Virus record (IMG/VR): IMGVR_UViG_3300028802_000026
Location: 1 to 45,432 of that record
DNA: 45,432 nucleotides
Reading direction: 5' to 3' (one strand)
DNA from: a virus
The notes beneath the pieces were generated by a model. The model had not been told where the DNA came from. It ran no database searches and worked only from the letters and a program-made list of their open reading frames with translations. Made by a program: the position numbers and the translations under genes. Shown one piece after another: positions 32,167 to 39,042 of the stretch (position 1 is the first letter of the stretch; each line of letters begins with the position of its first letter).

Positions 32167-32457
32167 ATGCTACCCATTGGAACGAAAATCTACTATACCG
32201 GCGACATGGCGAATCAAGATGGGCATCTTGAAATCGTCGCCTATCGCAACGGCTCGCAGTACGATTTGCGCGAGATCGACGGCGCCCGCGACTTCAAGGG
32301 CATCATGTCCATTGCGACCGAGTACAAGGGCCACTGCGGCGACCGCTTCGTCACTCAAGACGCTTGGAAAGCACACCAGGAGTTCCGCATTGAGGAAATG
32401 AAACGCGATGCCATGCGCCGCGCCTACCTCGCCAAACAAGCTGAATTGAACGCCTAA
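32167..32457 (+). CDS. Early hypothetical protein with small beta domain
   Basis: A 96-residue protein starting MLPIGTKIYYTGDMANQDG, a compact beta-barrel-like N-terminus (KIYYTGD, GHLEIVAY, YDLREID), then a helix ending KRDAMRRAYLAKQAELNA. AAGGAG precedes the ATG. Family unknown; a host-interaction role is typical of this position. Confidence 0.65.
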   Translation: MLPIGTKIYYTGDMANQDGHLEIVAYRNGSQYDLREIDGARDFKGIMSIATEYKGHCGDRFVTQDAWKAHQEFRIEEMKRDAMRRAYLAKQAELNA

Positions 32458-32486
32458 CCCTCTATCCACGTATTCAAGGAGACATC

Positions 32487-32744
32487 ATGGGAAAACCACA
32501 CAGAGTCAAGACCAAGCAAGACCAATACGCAGCGGGTCTTGTGATCTTGGGTTACGTCGAGCAGGACAGCCCCAGCGGCAAGTATCGGATGTTCTACAAG
32601 GAAGGCTCTAGCGTCTGCTACATTTTCCTAGGAAAGTCCGGCGCTGTCCGTCACAACGCTTTCAAAAGAATCACTGGCGCGGTATCAGCCTCAGACCGTA
32701 CCAAGCGAGCAATCCTCGCAAAGCTAACCCCCATACAGGCATAG
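32487..32744 (+). CDS. Early basic hypothetical protein
   Basis: An 85-residue basic protein starting MGKPHRVKTKQDQYAAGLVI, with a beta-like MFYKEGSSVCYIFLGKSG centre. AAGGAGACATC precedes the ATG. Its first bases belong to a dispersed repeat found also at 33032, 33860 and 40101. Function unknown. Confidence 0.65.
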   Translation: MGKPHRVKTKQDQYAAGLVILGYVEQDSPSGKYRMFYKEGSSVCYIFLGKSGAVRHNAFKRITGAVSASDRTKRAILAKLTPIQA

Positions 32745-32753
32745 GAGATAGAA

Positions 32754-32990
32754 ATGAGGCTTGGTGGAACGAGTGGAACCAAAGGTATGAATATTGAACC
32801 TGATTGGGAGGTTGGCGATATGAGATATATCTGCGTACAAGCGAAAGACGGACGGTGGAATTTCGGCCCAGTAATAGAAGAACAAATCATGCGCGATCTT
32901 CCTACGGGAGACTATGCCAATAATTTTGAGGCTAGAGATGCACTATTAGAAGCGGCCACGAAAGAATGGCGCATCAAGGTAAAGGAATGA
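32754..32990 (+). CDS. Early hypothetical protein
   Basis: A 78-residue protein starting MRLGGTSGTKGMNIEPDWE, with an aromatic beta segment (MRYICVQAKDGRWNFGPV) and a C-terminal helix (NNFEARDALLEAATKEWRI). AGGAGATAGAA precedes the ATG. No family recognised. Confidence 0.6.
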   Translation: MRLGGTSGTKGMNIEPDWEVGDMRYICVQAKDGRWNFGPVIEEQIMRDLPTGDYANNFEARDALLEAATKEWRIKVKE

Positions 32991-32996
32991 GCAGTC

Positions 32997-33302
32997 ATGA
33001 GCGGACTATCTTCTGGAAGGGAACCGCATATGGGAGAACCGGGCAAAGTCAAGGTCAAACGCCTGACCCCGAGAACGGATGCGTTCGTTGCCGCTTGCAA
33101 TGCTCGGTCTAGCGTGGGAACGAAAGAGGCTGTGGAGTTTGCCCGCTCCCTAGAACGTGAACGCGACCGCCTCTCAAAAGACAATGAAGTATTGAGAAAG
33201 GCGCTGCGCCAGCTTTTGGACTATACCGGCGGCTGGGATTTGACGCAAAAGGATCATCCTATCGTCATCGCTCGCAAAGCTTTGGAACAATGCGAATCCT
33301 GA
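32997..33302 (+). CDS. Early coiled-coil hypothetical protein
   Basis: About 101 residues. The centre (EFARSLERERDRLSKDNEVL) is a coiled coil with heptad leucines. An alternative ATG at 33030, with GGAAGGGAA upstream, would make a 90-residue protein starting MGEPGKVKVKRLTPRTD. It overlaps the methyltransferase-like gene. Role unknown. Confidence 0.6.
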   Translation: MSGLSSGREPHMGEPGKVKVKRLTPRTDAFVAACNARSSVGTKEAVEFARSLERERDRLSKDNEVLRKALRQLLDYTGGWDLTQKDHPIVIARKALEQCES

Positions 33303-33859
33303 TCGCCTGCGAGTTCTCGGGAATTGTGCGCGATGCCTTTGCCACCAGAGGCCATGATGCCTGGTCTTGCGACCTTCTGCCTAGCGAACGAGGCGGAAAG
33401 CATATCCAAGGGGATATTGCCAAGGTCATGGCAGATTTCGACCTCATGATCGCTTTTCCTCCCTGCACCCACTTGGCAGTCTCCGGCGCGCGCTGGTTCA
33501 AGGATAAACGCGAAGAACAAAAAGCCTCAATTGATTTCTTTCTCATGCTTTCCGAGTGCCATATCCATATGATCGCCCTTGAAAATCCAATTGGTATCAT
33601 GTCTACTATTTACAGGAAGCCCGATCAGATCATCCAGCCTTGGCAGTTTGGGCATGGCGAAGTCAAAGCTACCTGTCTTTGGCTGAAGAACCTCCCCAAA
33701 CTCCAGCCTACCAAGGTGGTAGAAGGCCGCACCGCAAGAGTTCACCGGGAACCGCCTGGCCCGGATCGCTGGAAGAATCGCAGCAGAACCTATATCGGGA
33801 TAGCTGAAGCAATGGCCGATCAGTGGGGTGCCGCCCTCAATCAGACACAAGGAGAGTGA
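33290..33859 (+). CDS. DNA cytosine methyltransferase-like protein
   Basis: A 189-residue protein starting MRILIACEFSGIVRDAFATR. It has the SAM-binding start CEFSG, the catalytic FPPCTHLAVSG (Pro-Cys motif IV, residues about 56-58) and LENPIG (ENP motif, about 102). The subfamily is a short phage version of C5-type enzymes that lacks a clear target-recognition domain, so the activity may be methylation of a short site or may need partners. It could protect phage DNA. It ends in a 33-nt dispersed repeat and converges with the NinG-like gene. Confidence 0.72.
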   Translation: MRILIACEFSGIVRDAFATRGHDAWSCDLLPSERGGKHIQGDIAKVMADFDLMIAFPPCTHLAVSGARWFKDKREEQKASIDFFLMLSECHIHMIALENPIGIMSTIYRKPDQIIQPWQFGHGEVKATCLWLKNLPKLQPTKVVEGRTARVHREPPGPDRWKNRSRTYIGIAEAMADQWGAALNQTQGE

Positions 33860-33882
33860 GGGAAGACCGCCCAAGGTCAAGG

Positions 33883-34320
33883 TCAAAGGCCATTCAACCG
33901 CGCTTTGTAGGAACTGATTTTCTCCTCTAACTCACTCCGAGACCACTTCTTTATCTGGCGGGAGGATTGTAACTTGGCTTCCCACCAATCCATGCCGTTT
34001 TCCTTAATGAGCTTGGCAGCGAAAATATGATATTCCCCACCCCGGCCGAAAGGCGGTTTGGCATTACATTTGTTGCACTGCGGTCGTATAACCTCCTCAT
34101 CGAGTAACACCGCCCCACTCCTGCCCGGAATCGCATGACCAGCATTCATCCCGGTAACACCGCTTTTCCAAGGGTGAACATCCCCGCAGGTATAGCACCC
34201 CACATAATCGCTATCATCCCGCTCCGCTGCCTCATGCCGGATACATTCGCTTAGAAGCGCCCACGCCTTCGCCTTCAGTTTGGGGACAGTAGGAGATTTC
34301 TTACCCTTCTTCCGCTTCAT
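33883..34320 (-). CDS. ninG: NinG-like (Rap) recombination endonuclease
   Basis: About 145 residues. A zinc-binding cluster, GCYTCGDVHPWKSGVTGM and RPQCNKCNAKPPF, plus the NAGHAIPG motif (residues about 60-67), matches NinG/Rap, a Holliday-junction-type structure-specific nuclease of lambdoid phages. It may process recombination or packaging intermediates. The likely start is ATG at 34320 in the MKRKKGKKSPTV segment; a longer frame from 34401 would overlap the zinc-ribbon gene by 101 bases. Confidence 0.72.
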   Translation of the reverse strand: MKRKKGKKSPTVPKLKAKAWALLSECIRHEAAERDDSDYVGCYTCGDVHPWKSGVTGMNAGHAIPGRSGAVLLDEEVIRPQCNKCNAKPPFGRGGEYHIFAAKLIKENGMDWWEAKLQSSRQIKKWSRSELEEKISSYKARLNGL

Positions 34321-34537
34321 CCTCCACGCCTTTCTGGAAAGGACGGTACATCCACAGGGGACATGAAAAACCCGTGCAGGAAGCGATTTCCGCCCTTTCA
34401 TATCCAGTGCAGGCTAGACACATAGCCTTGATAGCACTTCGGGGGCTGGAAACTCCGGAAAACGCTCGCCTCAACGTGTTCTGACACGAAATCGGGGCTT
34501 CCTTCAGCCTCAACTCAACTACTTCAGACCTTTTCAT
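34301..34537 (-). CDS. Zinc-ribbon protein next to ninG
   Basis: About 78 residues. CLACTGYERAEIASCTGFSC followed by PLWMYRPFQ is a four-Cys zinc ribbon, a common phage family found upstream of NinG or replication genes. Start ATG at 34537 has AAAGGAG six bases upstream. It probably binds DNA. No catalytic site. Confidence 0.68.
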   Translation of the reverse strand: MKRSEVVELRLKEAPISCQNTLRRAFSGVSSPRSAIKAMCLACTGYERAEIASCTGFSCPLWMYRPFQKGVEDEAEEG

Positions 34538-34706
34538 GATTTCTCCTTTGAAATGAGTTACAAGGCAACTGGACACCGGCTTTTATGAGGGCTACCTGTC
34601 TTCGGTCTCGATAACAGGGTCTGCAGGTGTCATACCCGTGGAGGCTTTTGAAGACCTCACAGACTACACAAATGCCCTTTCTAGGTAGGTGTATGCGTTT
34701 CAGCAC
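34524..34706 (-). CDS. Small zinc-finger protein
   Basis: About 60 residues with C-x2-C...C-x2-C (ICVVCEVFKSLHGYDTCRPC). The GTG at 34706 has GGAG seven bases before it and overlaps the previous stop; a GTG at 34715 is also open. It overlaps the next gene by 14 bases. A nucleic-acid-binding role is likely but unproven. Confidence 0.6.
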   Translation of the reverse strand: MLKRIHLPRKGICVVCEVFKSLHGYDTCRPCYRDRRQVALIKAGVQLPCNSFQRRNHEKV

Positions 34707-34945
34707 CAGCCACACTCCGGGATAGGTTCACAGATCAGCCAGTACTCAGAAACATGAGTTCCCGGCGAAGTCTCCACAGTCTCACTTTCGATCTGCCAGC
34801 CCAGTTTTCTCAGTCTTCCGCATTCCTGACTCAATGCATAGACCTGGTACTGCTGGAGAGCCAGAGCTACTGTTAAATGCTCCCCCAAAAGAAGAGCTTC
34901 CAGGATTCTATTGGTCTTACGAGCGGTGGGGAATTTTTGAGTCAT
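34700..34945 (-). CDS. Winged-helix/HTH protein
   Basis: An 81-residue protein. RILEALLLGEHLTVALALQQ and SQECGRLRKLGWQIESETVE form the helix-turn-helix and wing of a small DNA-binding domain, a type common in phage replication and regulatory regions. ATGA overlap with the upstream stop. It may regulate the leftward operon. Confidence 0.65.
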   Translation of the reverse strand: MTQKFPTARKTNRILEALLLGEHLTVALALQQYQVYALSQECGRLRKLGWQIESETVETSPGTHVSEYWLICEPIPECGWC

Positions 34946-35226
34946 GACGCTTCATTCTTTTTCATTTGATCTCGCTTTGTAGCTTCTTGGCGTTTCCAGC
35001 GCAACCAGAGACCACGGATATGCGGAGTCACAAATCCTGTTCCTTCACAAAATCCGCATTGTTCCCACGGACCAGTACCGTCATCAAGAATTACATCCCT
35101 TTCACCACCAGCCCCGCCGCATTCCTGACAGGTCAATTTCTTGGACTCAACAAACTTCACGAAGCGTGCATGGTGCCTATACCATTCAAACCATAACCTC
35201 CTATAGTTCACTGGCCTAGCATTCAT
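34942..35226 (-). CDS. DnaJ-type zinc-ribbon protein
   Basis: A 94-residue protein. CQECGGAGG and CGFCEGTGF (residues about 33-67) are two CxxCxGxG motifs, as in DnaJ-type zinc ribbons, flanked by basic aromatic helices (RRLWFEWYRHHARF and GLWLRWKRQEATKRDQMKK). Probably binds RNA or DNA. It overlaps its neighbours by 4-11 bases. Confidence 0.65.
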   Translation of the reverse strand: MNARPVNYRRLWFEWYRHHARFVKFVESKKLTCQECGGAGGERDVILDDGTGPWEQCGFCEGTGFVTPHIRGLWLRWKRQEATKRDQMKKNEAS

Positions 35227-35566
35227 GGCACCTCCGTCCTTTAGAAGTATGGATAAAACCTGCCTCTAGTGATTTACCGCAGAGACAGCAATTCGCGTTC
35301 TTCGGATACGCGACCCCCGTTGGGGACACCCCGGCGGTACCGGCCATAGGTGTTCCATGCCCGTTTAAAAAGACTCCTGCCCAACCCCTCTCTATCGACT
35401 CCTCCAAGATCGCTACCACATTAGCCCCATTCTCTACTCGCCACTTCTCTAATTTCCTCAGTATCAACTCTTCTGCATAGTCTGTCATCGGGTGTTTAAT
35501 CTTTTTCCTCATCTTCTTGAACTCAGACCATAAGGACTCGGGGATGGAGTCAGGAAGCAAGGTCAA
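35216..35566 (-). CDS. Replication-associated-like protein with C-terminal zinc motif
   Basis: About 116 residues. The N-terminus, LPDSIPESLWSEFKKMRKKI...AILEESIERGWAGVFL, is a helical element that is common in phage replication-region proteins. The tail has a C-x2-C, H and C-x2-C arrangement (CCLCGKSLEAGFIHTSKG, RRCHEC) that could bind zinc. The frame begins with TTG at 35566. It may recruit the host replisome to phage DNA. Confidence 0.55.
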   Translation of the reverse strand: MTLLPDSIPESLWSEFKKMRKKIKHPMTDYAEELILRKLEKWRVENGANVVAILEESIERGWAGVFLNGHGTPMAGTAGVSPTGVAYPKNANCCLCGKSLEAGFIHTSKGRRCHEC

Positions 35567-36002
35567 TTTCCCATCTATTTTTAGATGCCTTGCTTTGGAC
35601 TTCGCTTCTTTTTCTTCTTTCTGTAGTCCACTCTTGAAATGATCCTATGTTCGCAAGTTTCCAGCCACTTGCCTTATAGATTGTCCCTTCGTGGACTTCA
35701 GTGTCTTGATATGAGATTAACCGTTTAATCCCCCATTCTTTTGCTTCGATTTTTCGCCTCATAACGGAAAGCATCCTGCTCGGAGTATTCTTTGGGGCAT
35801 CTGGCGCAACCGCCAATCTCCGCAATTCCAAAGCACTTAATCCGTCAATTAGGCGATTGCTAGCAATGGGGCTTGTCCAAATAGCAACCGCGTAGAAAAG
35901 GCCTTCAAACTCCGCTCCATAATTCACCCCGAATCTCACTCTTTGAAGGTTCTCTCTAACGGTTTTTGGGAATCTACTATGCCAAAGTTCATTCAATCTC
36001 AT
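35550..36002 (-). CDS. GNAT-fold protein, Mom-like DNA modification candidate
   Basis: About 150 residues, starting MRLNELWHSRFPKTVRENL. Features shared with the Mom/XF1762-type N-acetyltransferase-like family: ELWHSRFP near the start, GLFYAVAIWTSPIASN, ELRRLAVAPDAPKNTPSRM and LISYQDTEVHEGTIYKASGW. Mom makes the phage Mu adenine hypermodification that blocks restriction. A longer frame from 36137 runs through the tRNA-like element and is rejected. A TTG at 36008 is an alternative start. Confidence 0.6.
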   Translation of the reverse strand: MRLNELWHSRFPKTVRENLQRVRFGVNYGAEFEGLFYAVAIWTSPIASNRLIDGLSALELRRLAVAPDAPKNTPSRMLSVMRRKIEAKEWGIKRLISYQDTEVHEGTIYKASGWKLANIGSFQEWTTERRKRSEVQSKASKNRWEIDLAS

Positions 36003-36039
36003 TGCCAAATCTAGGTGAATTTCGCCTATATGGAATTGG

Positions 36040-36112
36040 AGCGGGGAGGTCGGAATCGAACCGCCACCTTCCTCTTGGAATAGAGGATGCACTACCCTTA
36101 TGCTATCTCCGC
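36040..36112 (-). tRNA. tRNA-Gly(UCC)-like, possibly degenerate, 8-nt anticodon loop
   Basis: On the minus strand this 73-base element has acceptor GCGGAGA/TCCCCGC (one A-C mismatch), a three-pair D-arm with GG in the loop, an anticodon stem TCCTC/GAGGA, a T-arm with GGTTCGATTCC, discriminator U and an encoded CCA (36037-36039). The anticodon loop, TATTCCAA, has eight bases, and the T-stem has a bulged A. Anticodon UCC reads glycine GGA codons. The flaws suggest either an unusual or a decaying tRNA. Confidence 0.55.
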
Positions 36113-36145
36113 TAGGTCTCATCGCAGGGAGTTCCATGGTTCCAT

Positions 36146-36340
36146 CTAAGAGACCTCCGCGTACTTCACTTCTACATCTCCATCTTGCCTGTAGACGAAA
36201 GCGTAGTGGTCGATTTCCTTATTGACCTGTCCGCAGTTCTTTCCTTCAACCGCTGCTTGCATGGAACCGTTCTGCCAGACTTCGGCGCGATACCAGCCTG
36301 CTTTAGGTTTTGACCTTGCCTTACGCTTTGGACTTTTCAT
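36146..36340 (-). CDS. Small basic hypothetical protein
   Basis: A 64-residue protein: a basic tail (SPKRKARSKPKAG) followed by a beta-rich domain (WYRAEVWQNGSMQAAVEG). ATGA overlap with the AP2/HNH-like gene upstream. Function unknown. Confidence 0.6.
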   Translation of the reverse strand: MKSPKRKARSKPKAGWYRAEVWQNGSMQAAVEGKNCGQVNKEIDHYAFVYRQDGDVEVKYAEVS

Positions 36341-36786
36341 TTGACCCTCAATCCTTTTGGCCGCAATGCCACTTCAATCGACTGCTCACGCAACAGGCGA
36401 CGCCTTAGTACCGCCTTATGAATGCCAATCTTTTTGGCCCATCCAGAAATCGAAAGAGTTTCGCCGTTATGAGTAATTCTTCTCGTTGTGTACCGATTGA
36501 ACGCCTGCTGTCGCGGAGTTTCCCATTGGCAATTTTCCTTTGAATAGCCAGCCAGATTATCTATTCTGCCTATGGAAATCCTGATCCCCTTGGGTTTCTC
36601 GCCCATATCGGAAAGGAAGCGCGCGAACGAATCCCACTCTTTGCAGACCGTAATTCCTGCTGCGCCGTATCTATGGTAGGAAATATCGGAAGGATCGTTG
36701 CACCTACGACGCATAGCCTGCCAAGAGAAATACGTCGGAGTCTTTCTACTTACTCCGTTCTGCGAGGTATGACTATGCTTTACCAT
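36337..36786 (-). CDS. HNH/AP2-type homing-endonuclease-like protein
   Basis: About 149 residues. TPTYFSWQAMRRRCND and YHRYGAAGITVCKEW...F are the start, and ISIGRIDNLAGYSKENCQWE resembles the S-x-DRIDN-x-G-x-Y-x-x-x-NCRW core of phage HNH/AP2 proteins, though the Asp before R is a Gly here (IGRIDN). A C-terminal HTH-like region (SISGWAKKIGIHKAVLRRRL) would bind DNA. It may be a solitary homing nuclease or a non-catalytic binder. GAGGATGTGT precedes the ATG at 36786. Confidence 0.65.
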   Translation of the reverse strand: MVKHSHTSQNGVSRKTPTYFSWQAMRRRCNDPSDISYHRYGAAGITVCKEWDSFARFLSDMGEKPKGIRISIGRIDNLAGYSKENCQWETPRQQAFNRYTTRRITHNGETLSISGWAKKIGIHKAVLRRRLLREQSIEVALRPKGLRVK

Positions 36787-36792
36787 ACACAT

Positions 36793-37262
36793 CCTCTTTG
36801 GTGAGCGTACCTAGCCCATCCTAGGTAGCCTTAAAAACACGTCCTCTTCGGAGCCGCGTTTACCCGCCAGCCTTTCGCTTTCGGCCGCTAGCTTCGCCAG
36901 CCTTACCCCGTCTCAAAGCAATCCCACGATGGGGTTATCCACAGGGACTCGCCGTTAACCGCGATCCCTATCGGCCGGCCGCCCCGGAAGTTGGTTAGAA
37001 GTGAGCACAGTTCGGGAGCAAAGGATGACTATTACTCCCAAGCCGATCCTGTGGCCTTTCCCTTGCGGGTTCATCCTTATCCACAGTCCGTACTCTTGCT
37101 GCACCCACATCTAACCAACCTCCCCAAAAGAAAAAAGCCCTGATGGGGGCGCGTAGTAACAGGAGGGTGGGTTCCTGCCCGGCTGTTGCCGGCGCGCCTT
37201 CATCAAGGCTCTTTCTACCCTACCGTTACTAGCGGCATCCATATTTCACCAAATCTCAAGGC
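36793..37262. other. Origin-like structured non-coding region
   Basis: About 470 bases without a gene. TTATCCACA (DnaA box) occurs at 36935-36943 and 37077-37085. An 18-bp inverted repeat (16 of 18) lies at 36987-37004 and 37106-37123, and an inner AAGGATGA/TCATCCTT pair at 37020-37027 and 37071-37078. A 7-bp hairpin TACCTAG/CTAGGTA at 36808-36827 lies just upstream of the HNH gene. The features suit a DnaA-dependent origin; inferred only. Confidence 0.55.
37125..37210 (-). terminator. Large hairpin with T-tract, terminator of the leftward unit
   Basis: Arms at 37136-37153 and 37193-37210 pair over 18 positions with one mismatch and two G-T pairs, enclosing an inner hairpin (AACAG/CTGTT). 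On the minus strand the stem is followed by TTTTTTCTTTT. It would stop leftward transcripts coming from 37971 before the origin-like region. Confidence 0.65.
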
Positions 37263-37267
37263 TCATG

Positions 37268-37483
37268 TCAAGCCTTGCTGTGTCGAAACATGTTCGCAAT
37301 GAATCCCAAGAGAACCCACATTGCAGCAAAGAGCCAATAGGACGGTCGGACGATAGCCTCTGGGCCGGTCGGCCATATTTGGGGCAATACCCAGGTCCAT
37401 AGAAGCCATATCAGCCACCAGATACCGAGAATCAATCCAATGCCAAAGGCCGCGACAATCACAAATCCCACAGCTTTTCCCAT
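37268..37483 (-). CDS. Small two-helix membrane protein
   Basis: About 71 residues. Two hydrophobic segments: AVGFVIVAAFGIGLILGIWW and onward, and SYWLFAAMWVLLGFIANMF. AAGGAG lies eight bases before the ATG at 37483. It resembles a small holin or superinfection-exclusion protein, but its place in the regulatory region favours an early membrane role. A short stem-loop, CAAGGCT/AGCCTTG, at 37257-37277 covers the stop. Confidence 0.65.
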   Translation of the reverse strand: MGKAVGFVIVAAFGIGLILGIWWLIWLLWTWVLPQIWPTGPEAIVRPSYWLFAAMWVLLGFIANMFRHSKA

Positions 37484-37504
37484 TGCCAAAACTCCTTCTA
37501 GTAG

Positions 37505-37795
37505 TCAAATCGAAGTGGGATCGGATGATCCAGAATCTTTTTCCCCCCTCAGATACAGGGAGCGTAGCTGGGAGATATAAGCTTTACGTTTTGGGTACTC
37601 ACCCGGCATTAACCCAGCAATCTCTGCCATCTTCAGGGCTTCTCTCAGGGCTTCCCGCAATCCCACGGTATAGGCTAGGGCTACCTCAGTCGCAAACTCT
37701 CCATACATCGTGCTGGAATCCAGACCTCCATAGCCCGACTTGGCAGCGGTCTCATCAACGATCTGCTTTAGGTTTCCCAAAGTCTTCTCCTTCAC
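37505..37795 (-). CDS. Hypothetical helical protein
   Basis: A 96-residue helical protein. It begins with GTG at 37795 and has a AYTVGLREALREALKMAEI helix. Six bases separate it from the preceding stop (37801). No family recognised. Confidence 0.55.
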   Translation of the reverse strand: MKEKTLGNLKQIVDETAAKSGYGGLDSSTMYGEFATEVALAYTVGLREALREALKMAEIAGLMPGEYPKRKAYISQLRSLYLRGEKDSGSSDPTSI

Positions 37796-37800
37796 TACGC

Positions 37801-37971
37801 CTATAGAGACTTACCATTAGCGTAAGCAATCACTAACTCCCTAGCCCTTTGACGGCTGATCCCAAGTCTTCGACCGACCGTTGCGTATGATCCACAAAGA
37901 CACCATAGGGTATGGGCTTGCTCGCGTCGTTTCTTGGCTTTGGCTAGGAACTGCCGATATTGTTTGCTCAT
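37801..37971 (-). CDS. Small HTH regulator, probably leaderless
   Basis: A 56-residue protein starting MSKQYRQFLAKAKKRREQAH. The C-terminal SYATVGRRLGISRQRARELV is a helix-turn-helix like that of sigma region 4 or MarR/Cro-type binders. The -10 box (37983-37978) is about seven bases before the ATG, so the message has almost no leader. It faces the plus-strand operon across a shared operator and is a good candidate for its repressor. An upstream in-frame TTG would give 63 residues. Confidence 0.65.
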   Translation of the reverse strand: MSKQYRQFLAKAKKRREQAHTLWCLCGSYATVGRRLGISRQRARELVIAYANGKSL

Positions 37972-37977
37972 GCTGCT

Positions 37978-38005
37978 ATTATCCACACCCAAAGGCCAAT
38001 GTCAA
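37978..38005 (-). promoter_or_regulatory. Leftward promoter for the HTH gene
   Basis: On the minus strand TTGACA (38005-38000), a 16-base spacer and GATAAT (37983-37978). A DnaA box (TTATCCACA, 37979-37987) overlaps the -10. Confidence 0.75.
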
Positions 38006-38039
38006 GGGGATAACGAAAGTTCTTGACAAGGGGGTAACG
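38003..38039. promoter_or_regulatory. Divergent operator: two 13-bp direct repeats
   Basis: CAAGGGGATAACG (38003-38015) and CAAGGGGGTAACG (38027-38039) are 12 of 13 identical and 24 bases apart. Each overlaps the -35 of one of the two divergent promoters, the arrangement of a shared repressor site. Confidence 0.6.
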
Positions 38040-38051
38040 CTTCTATATCCT
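38023..38051 (+). promoter_or_regulatory. Rightward promoter for the plus-strand operon
   Basis: TTGACA (38023-38028), a 17-base spacer and TATCCT (38046-38051). The expected start is near 38058, about 20 bases before the first ATG (38077). Confidence 0.7.
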
Positions 38052-38076
38052 TTACGGTAAGCAAAAGGAGATAGCC

Positions 38077-38238
38077 ATGAAAGACTGGAAAGCGGAGTGC
38101 GAAAAGATGAAGGGGATAGTGATCGAAATCGCGCGGGACCGCGACCGTTATAGGCAGATGGCCGAGACTAGGGCGTACAAGGATGAGGAACTGACTCGTT
38201 CGTTCAAGAAACTCCTACTTCAAGTCTTGGAGGACTAA
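38077..38238 (+). CDS. Small charged early protein (53 residues)
   Basis: A 53-residue helical, charged protein, MKDWKAECEKMKGIV..., rich in Arg/Asp pairs (ARDRDRYRQMAE). AAAAGGAG lies six bases before the ATG. It is the first gene after the rightward promoter and abuts the next gene directly. Function unknown. Confidence 0.7.
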   Translation: MKDWKAECEKMKGIVIEIARDRDRYRQMAETRAYKDEELTRSFKKLLLQVLED

Positions 38239-38538
38239 ATGGACCGTATCTACCAAGCAGAACTTGACCACGACTCCGGCTTCAGTGAGAAGCAGTTGGA
38301 GCCTTTTAGACAAGAAGCTCTGGACCTCTTGATAGATAGATTATTCGAGGGGAACTCTGTAGGGGGTATTTTCCTGGATGCCTATGTCGAGTCCCACGCC
38401 GGTTCAGTTGCGGCTAGTCTCCGAACCTGTACGTCAGTCTGGGGAGTAAGGAATGCGCTCGAAGACTTGATCCGCCGTGATCTTGAAGACTCAGAGACTT
38501 TGACGGAAACAATGGTTGAACTGGCGGGGGGAGAATGA
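38239..38538 (+). CDS. Acidic helical hypothetical protein
   Basis: A 99-residue acidic protein, starting immediately after the previous stop (TAAATG) with MDRIYQAELDHDSGFSEKQL. Helical throughout. Four-base ATGA overlap with the next gene. No family recognised. Confidence 0.65.
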   Translation: MDRIYQAELDHDSGFSEKQLEPFRQEALDLLIDRLFEGNSVGGIFLDAYVESHAGSVAASLRTCTSVWGVRNALEDLIRRDLEDSETLTETMVELAGGE

Positions 38539-38831
38539 ACAAAACGACCTTGAAGGCTTTGAAAGGCAGTATCAAGAAGTGGGAATTGATTGTTTCTGGA
38601 GTAGGAGAAGACTTGGGGGATGAGAATTGCCCTCTTTGCAAGAGATTCGCTCATAAGGAAAATACTTGCGCGGGATGTCCAGTCGCTGAAAAGGCTGGTC
38701 GGTTTTGTGAGAGAACTCCATATATACCGTGGACCAACTATGTGGGAGGTTACGGAGCCAAAGCCGACACCCCGAAGAAGAAACTACTCGCCCGTGCAGA
38801 ACTCAAATTCCTGAAAAGCCTTCTCCCATGA
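38535..38831 (+). CDS. Zinc-binding-like protein
   Basis: A 98-residue protein. The central CPLCKRFAHKENTCAGCPV followed by GRFCERTPY has a C-x2-C...C-x2-C pattern with further Cys; a widespread phage family with this layout is uncharacterised. It starts with ATGA overlap. Probably structural or DNA-binding. Confidence 0.65.
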   Translation: MNKTTLKALKGSIKKWELIVSGVGEDLGDENCPLCKRFAHKENTCAGCPVAEKAGRFCERTPYIPWTNYVGGYGAKADTPKKKLLARAELKFLKSLLP

Positions 38832-38995
38832 TCCCTCTCGATCTGTTCCTAAAAGCTCTATCAGAGGAAATGAATGCGGCGGTCCAAGGAAATGCCGGTC
38901 TTCCTACGTTAGCCAGCACTATGACGCTGGGCAAGCATACCTTGGAACCGTCCGCTCCCCCTTATCTCAGTGCGGAGTGCTGGGACCAAAGCTAA
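38828..38995 (+). CDS. Small hypothetical protein (55 residues)
   Basis: A 55-residue frame, MIPLDLFLKALSEEMNAAVQ..., coupled to the previous gene by ATGA. No clear motif; helical N-terminus and polar C-terminus. Confidence 0.55.
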   Translation: MIPLDLFLKALSEEMNAAVQGNAGLPTLASTMTLGKHTLEPSAPPYLSAECWDQS

Positions 38996-39042
38996 GTCTG
39001 TTTATTTGAGCACGCTAACGTAGTTACTAACACGGAGAGTTT

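Noticed and set aside
33866-33899. Short plus-strand frame GRPPKVKVKGHSTA after the methyltransferase
   Set aside because: No start codon or ribosome site; better described as part of the dispersed repeat.
36003-36137. N-terminal extension of the Mom-like gene to 36137
   Set aside because: It reads through the tRNA-like element and gives a low-complexity peptide; family members begin near the ELWHSR segment.
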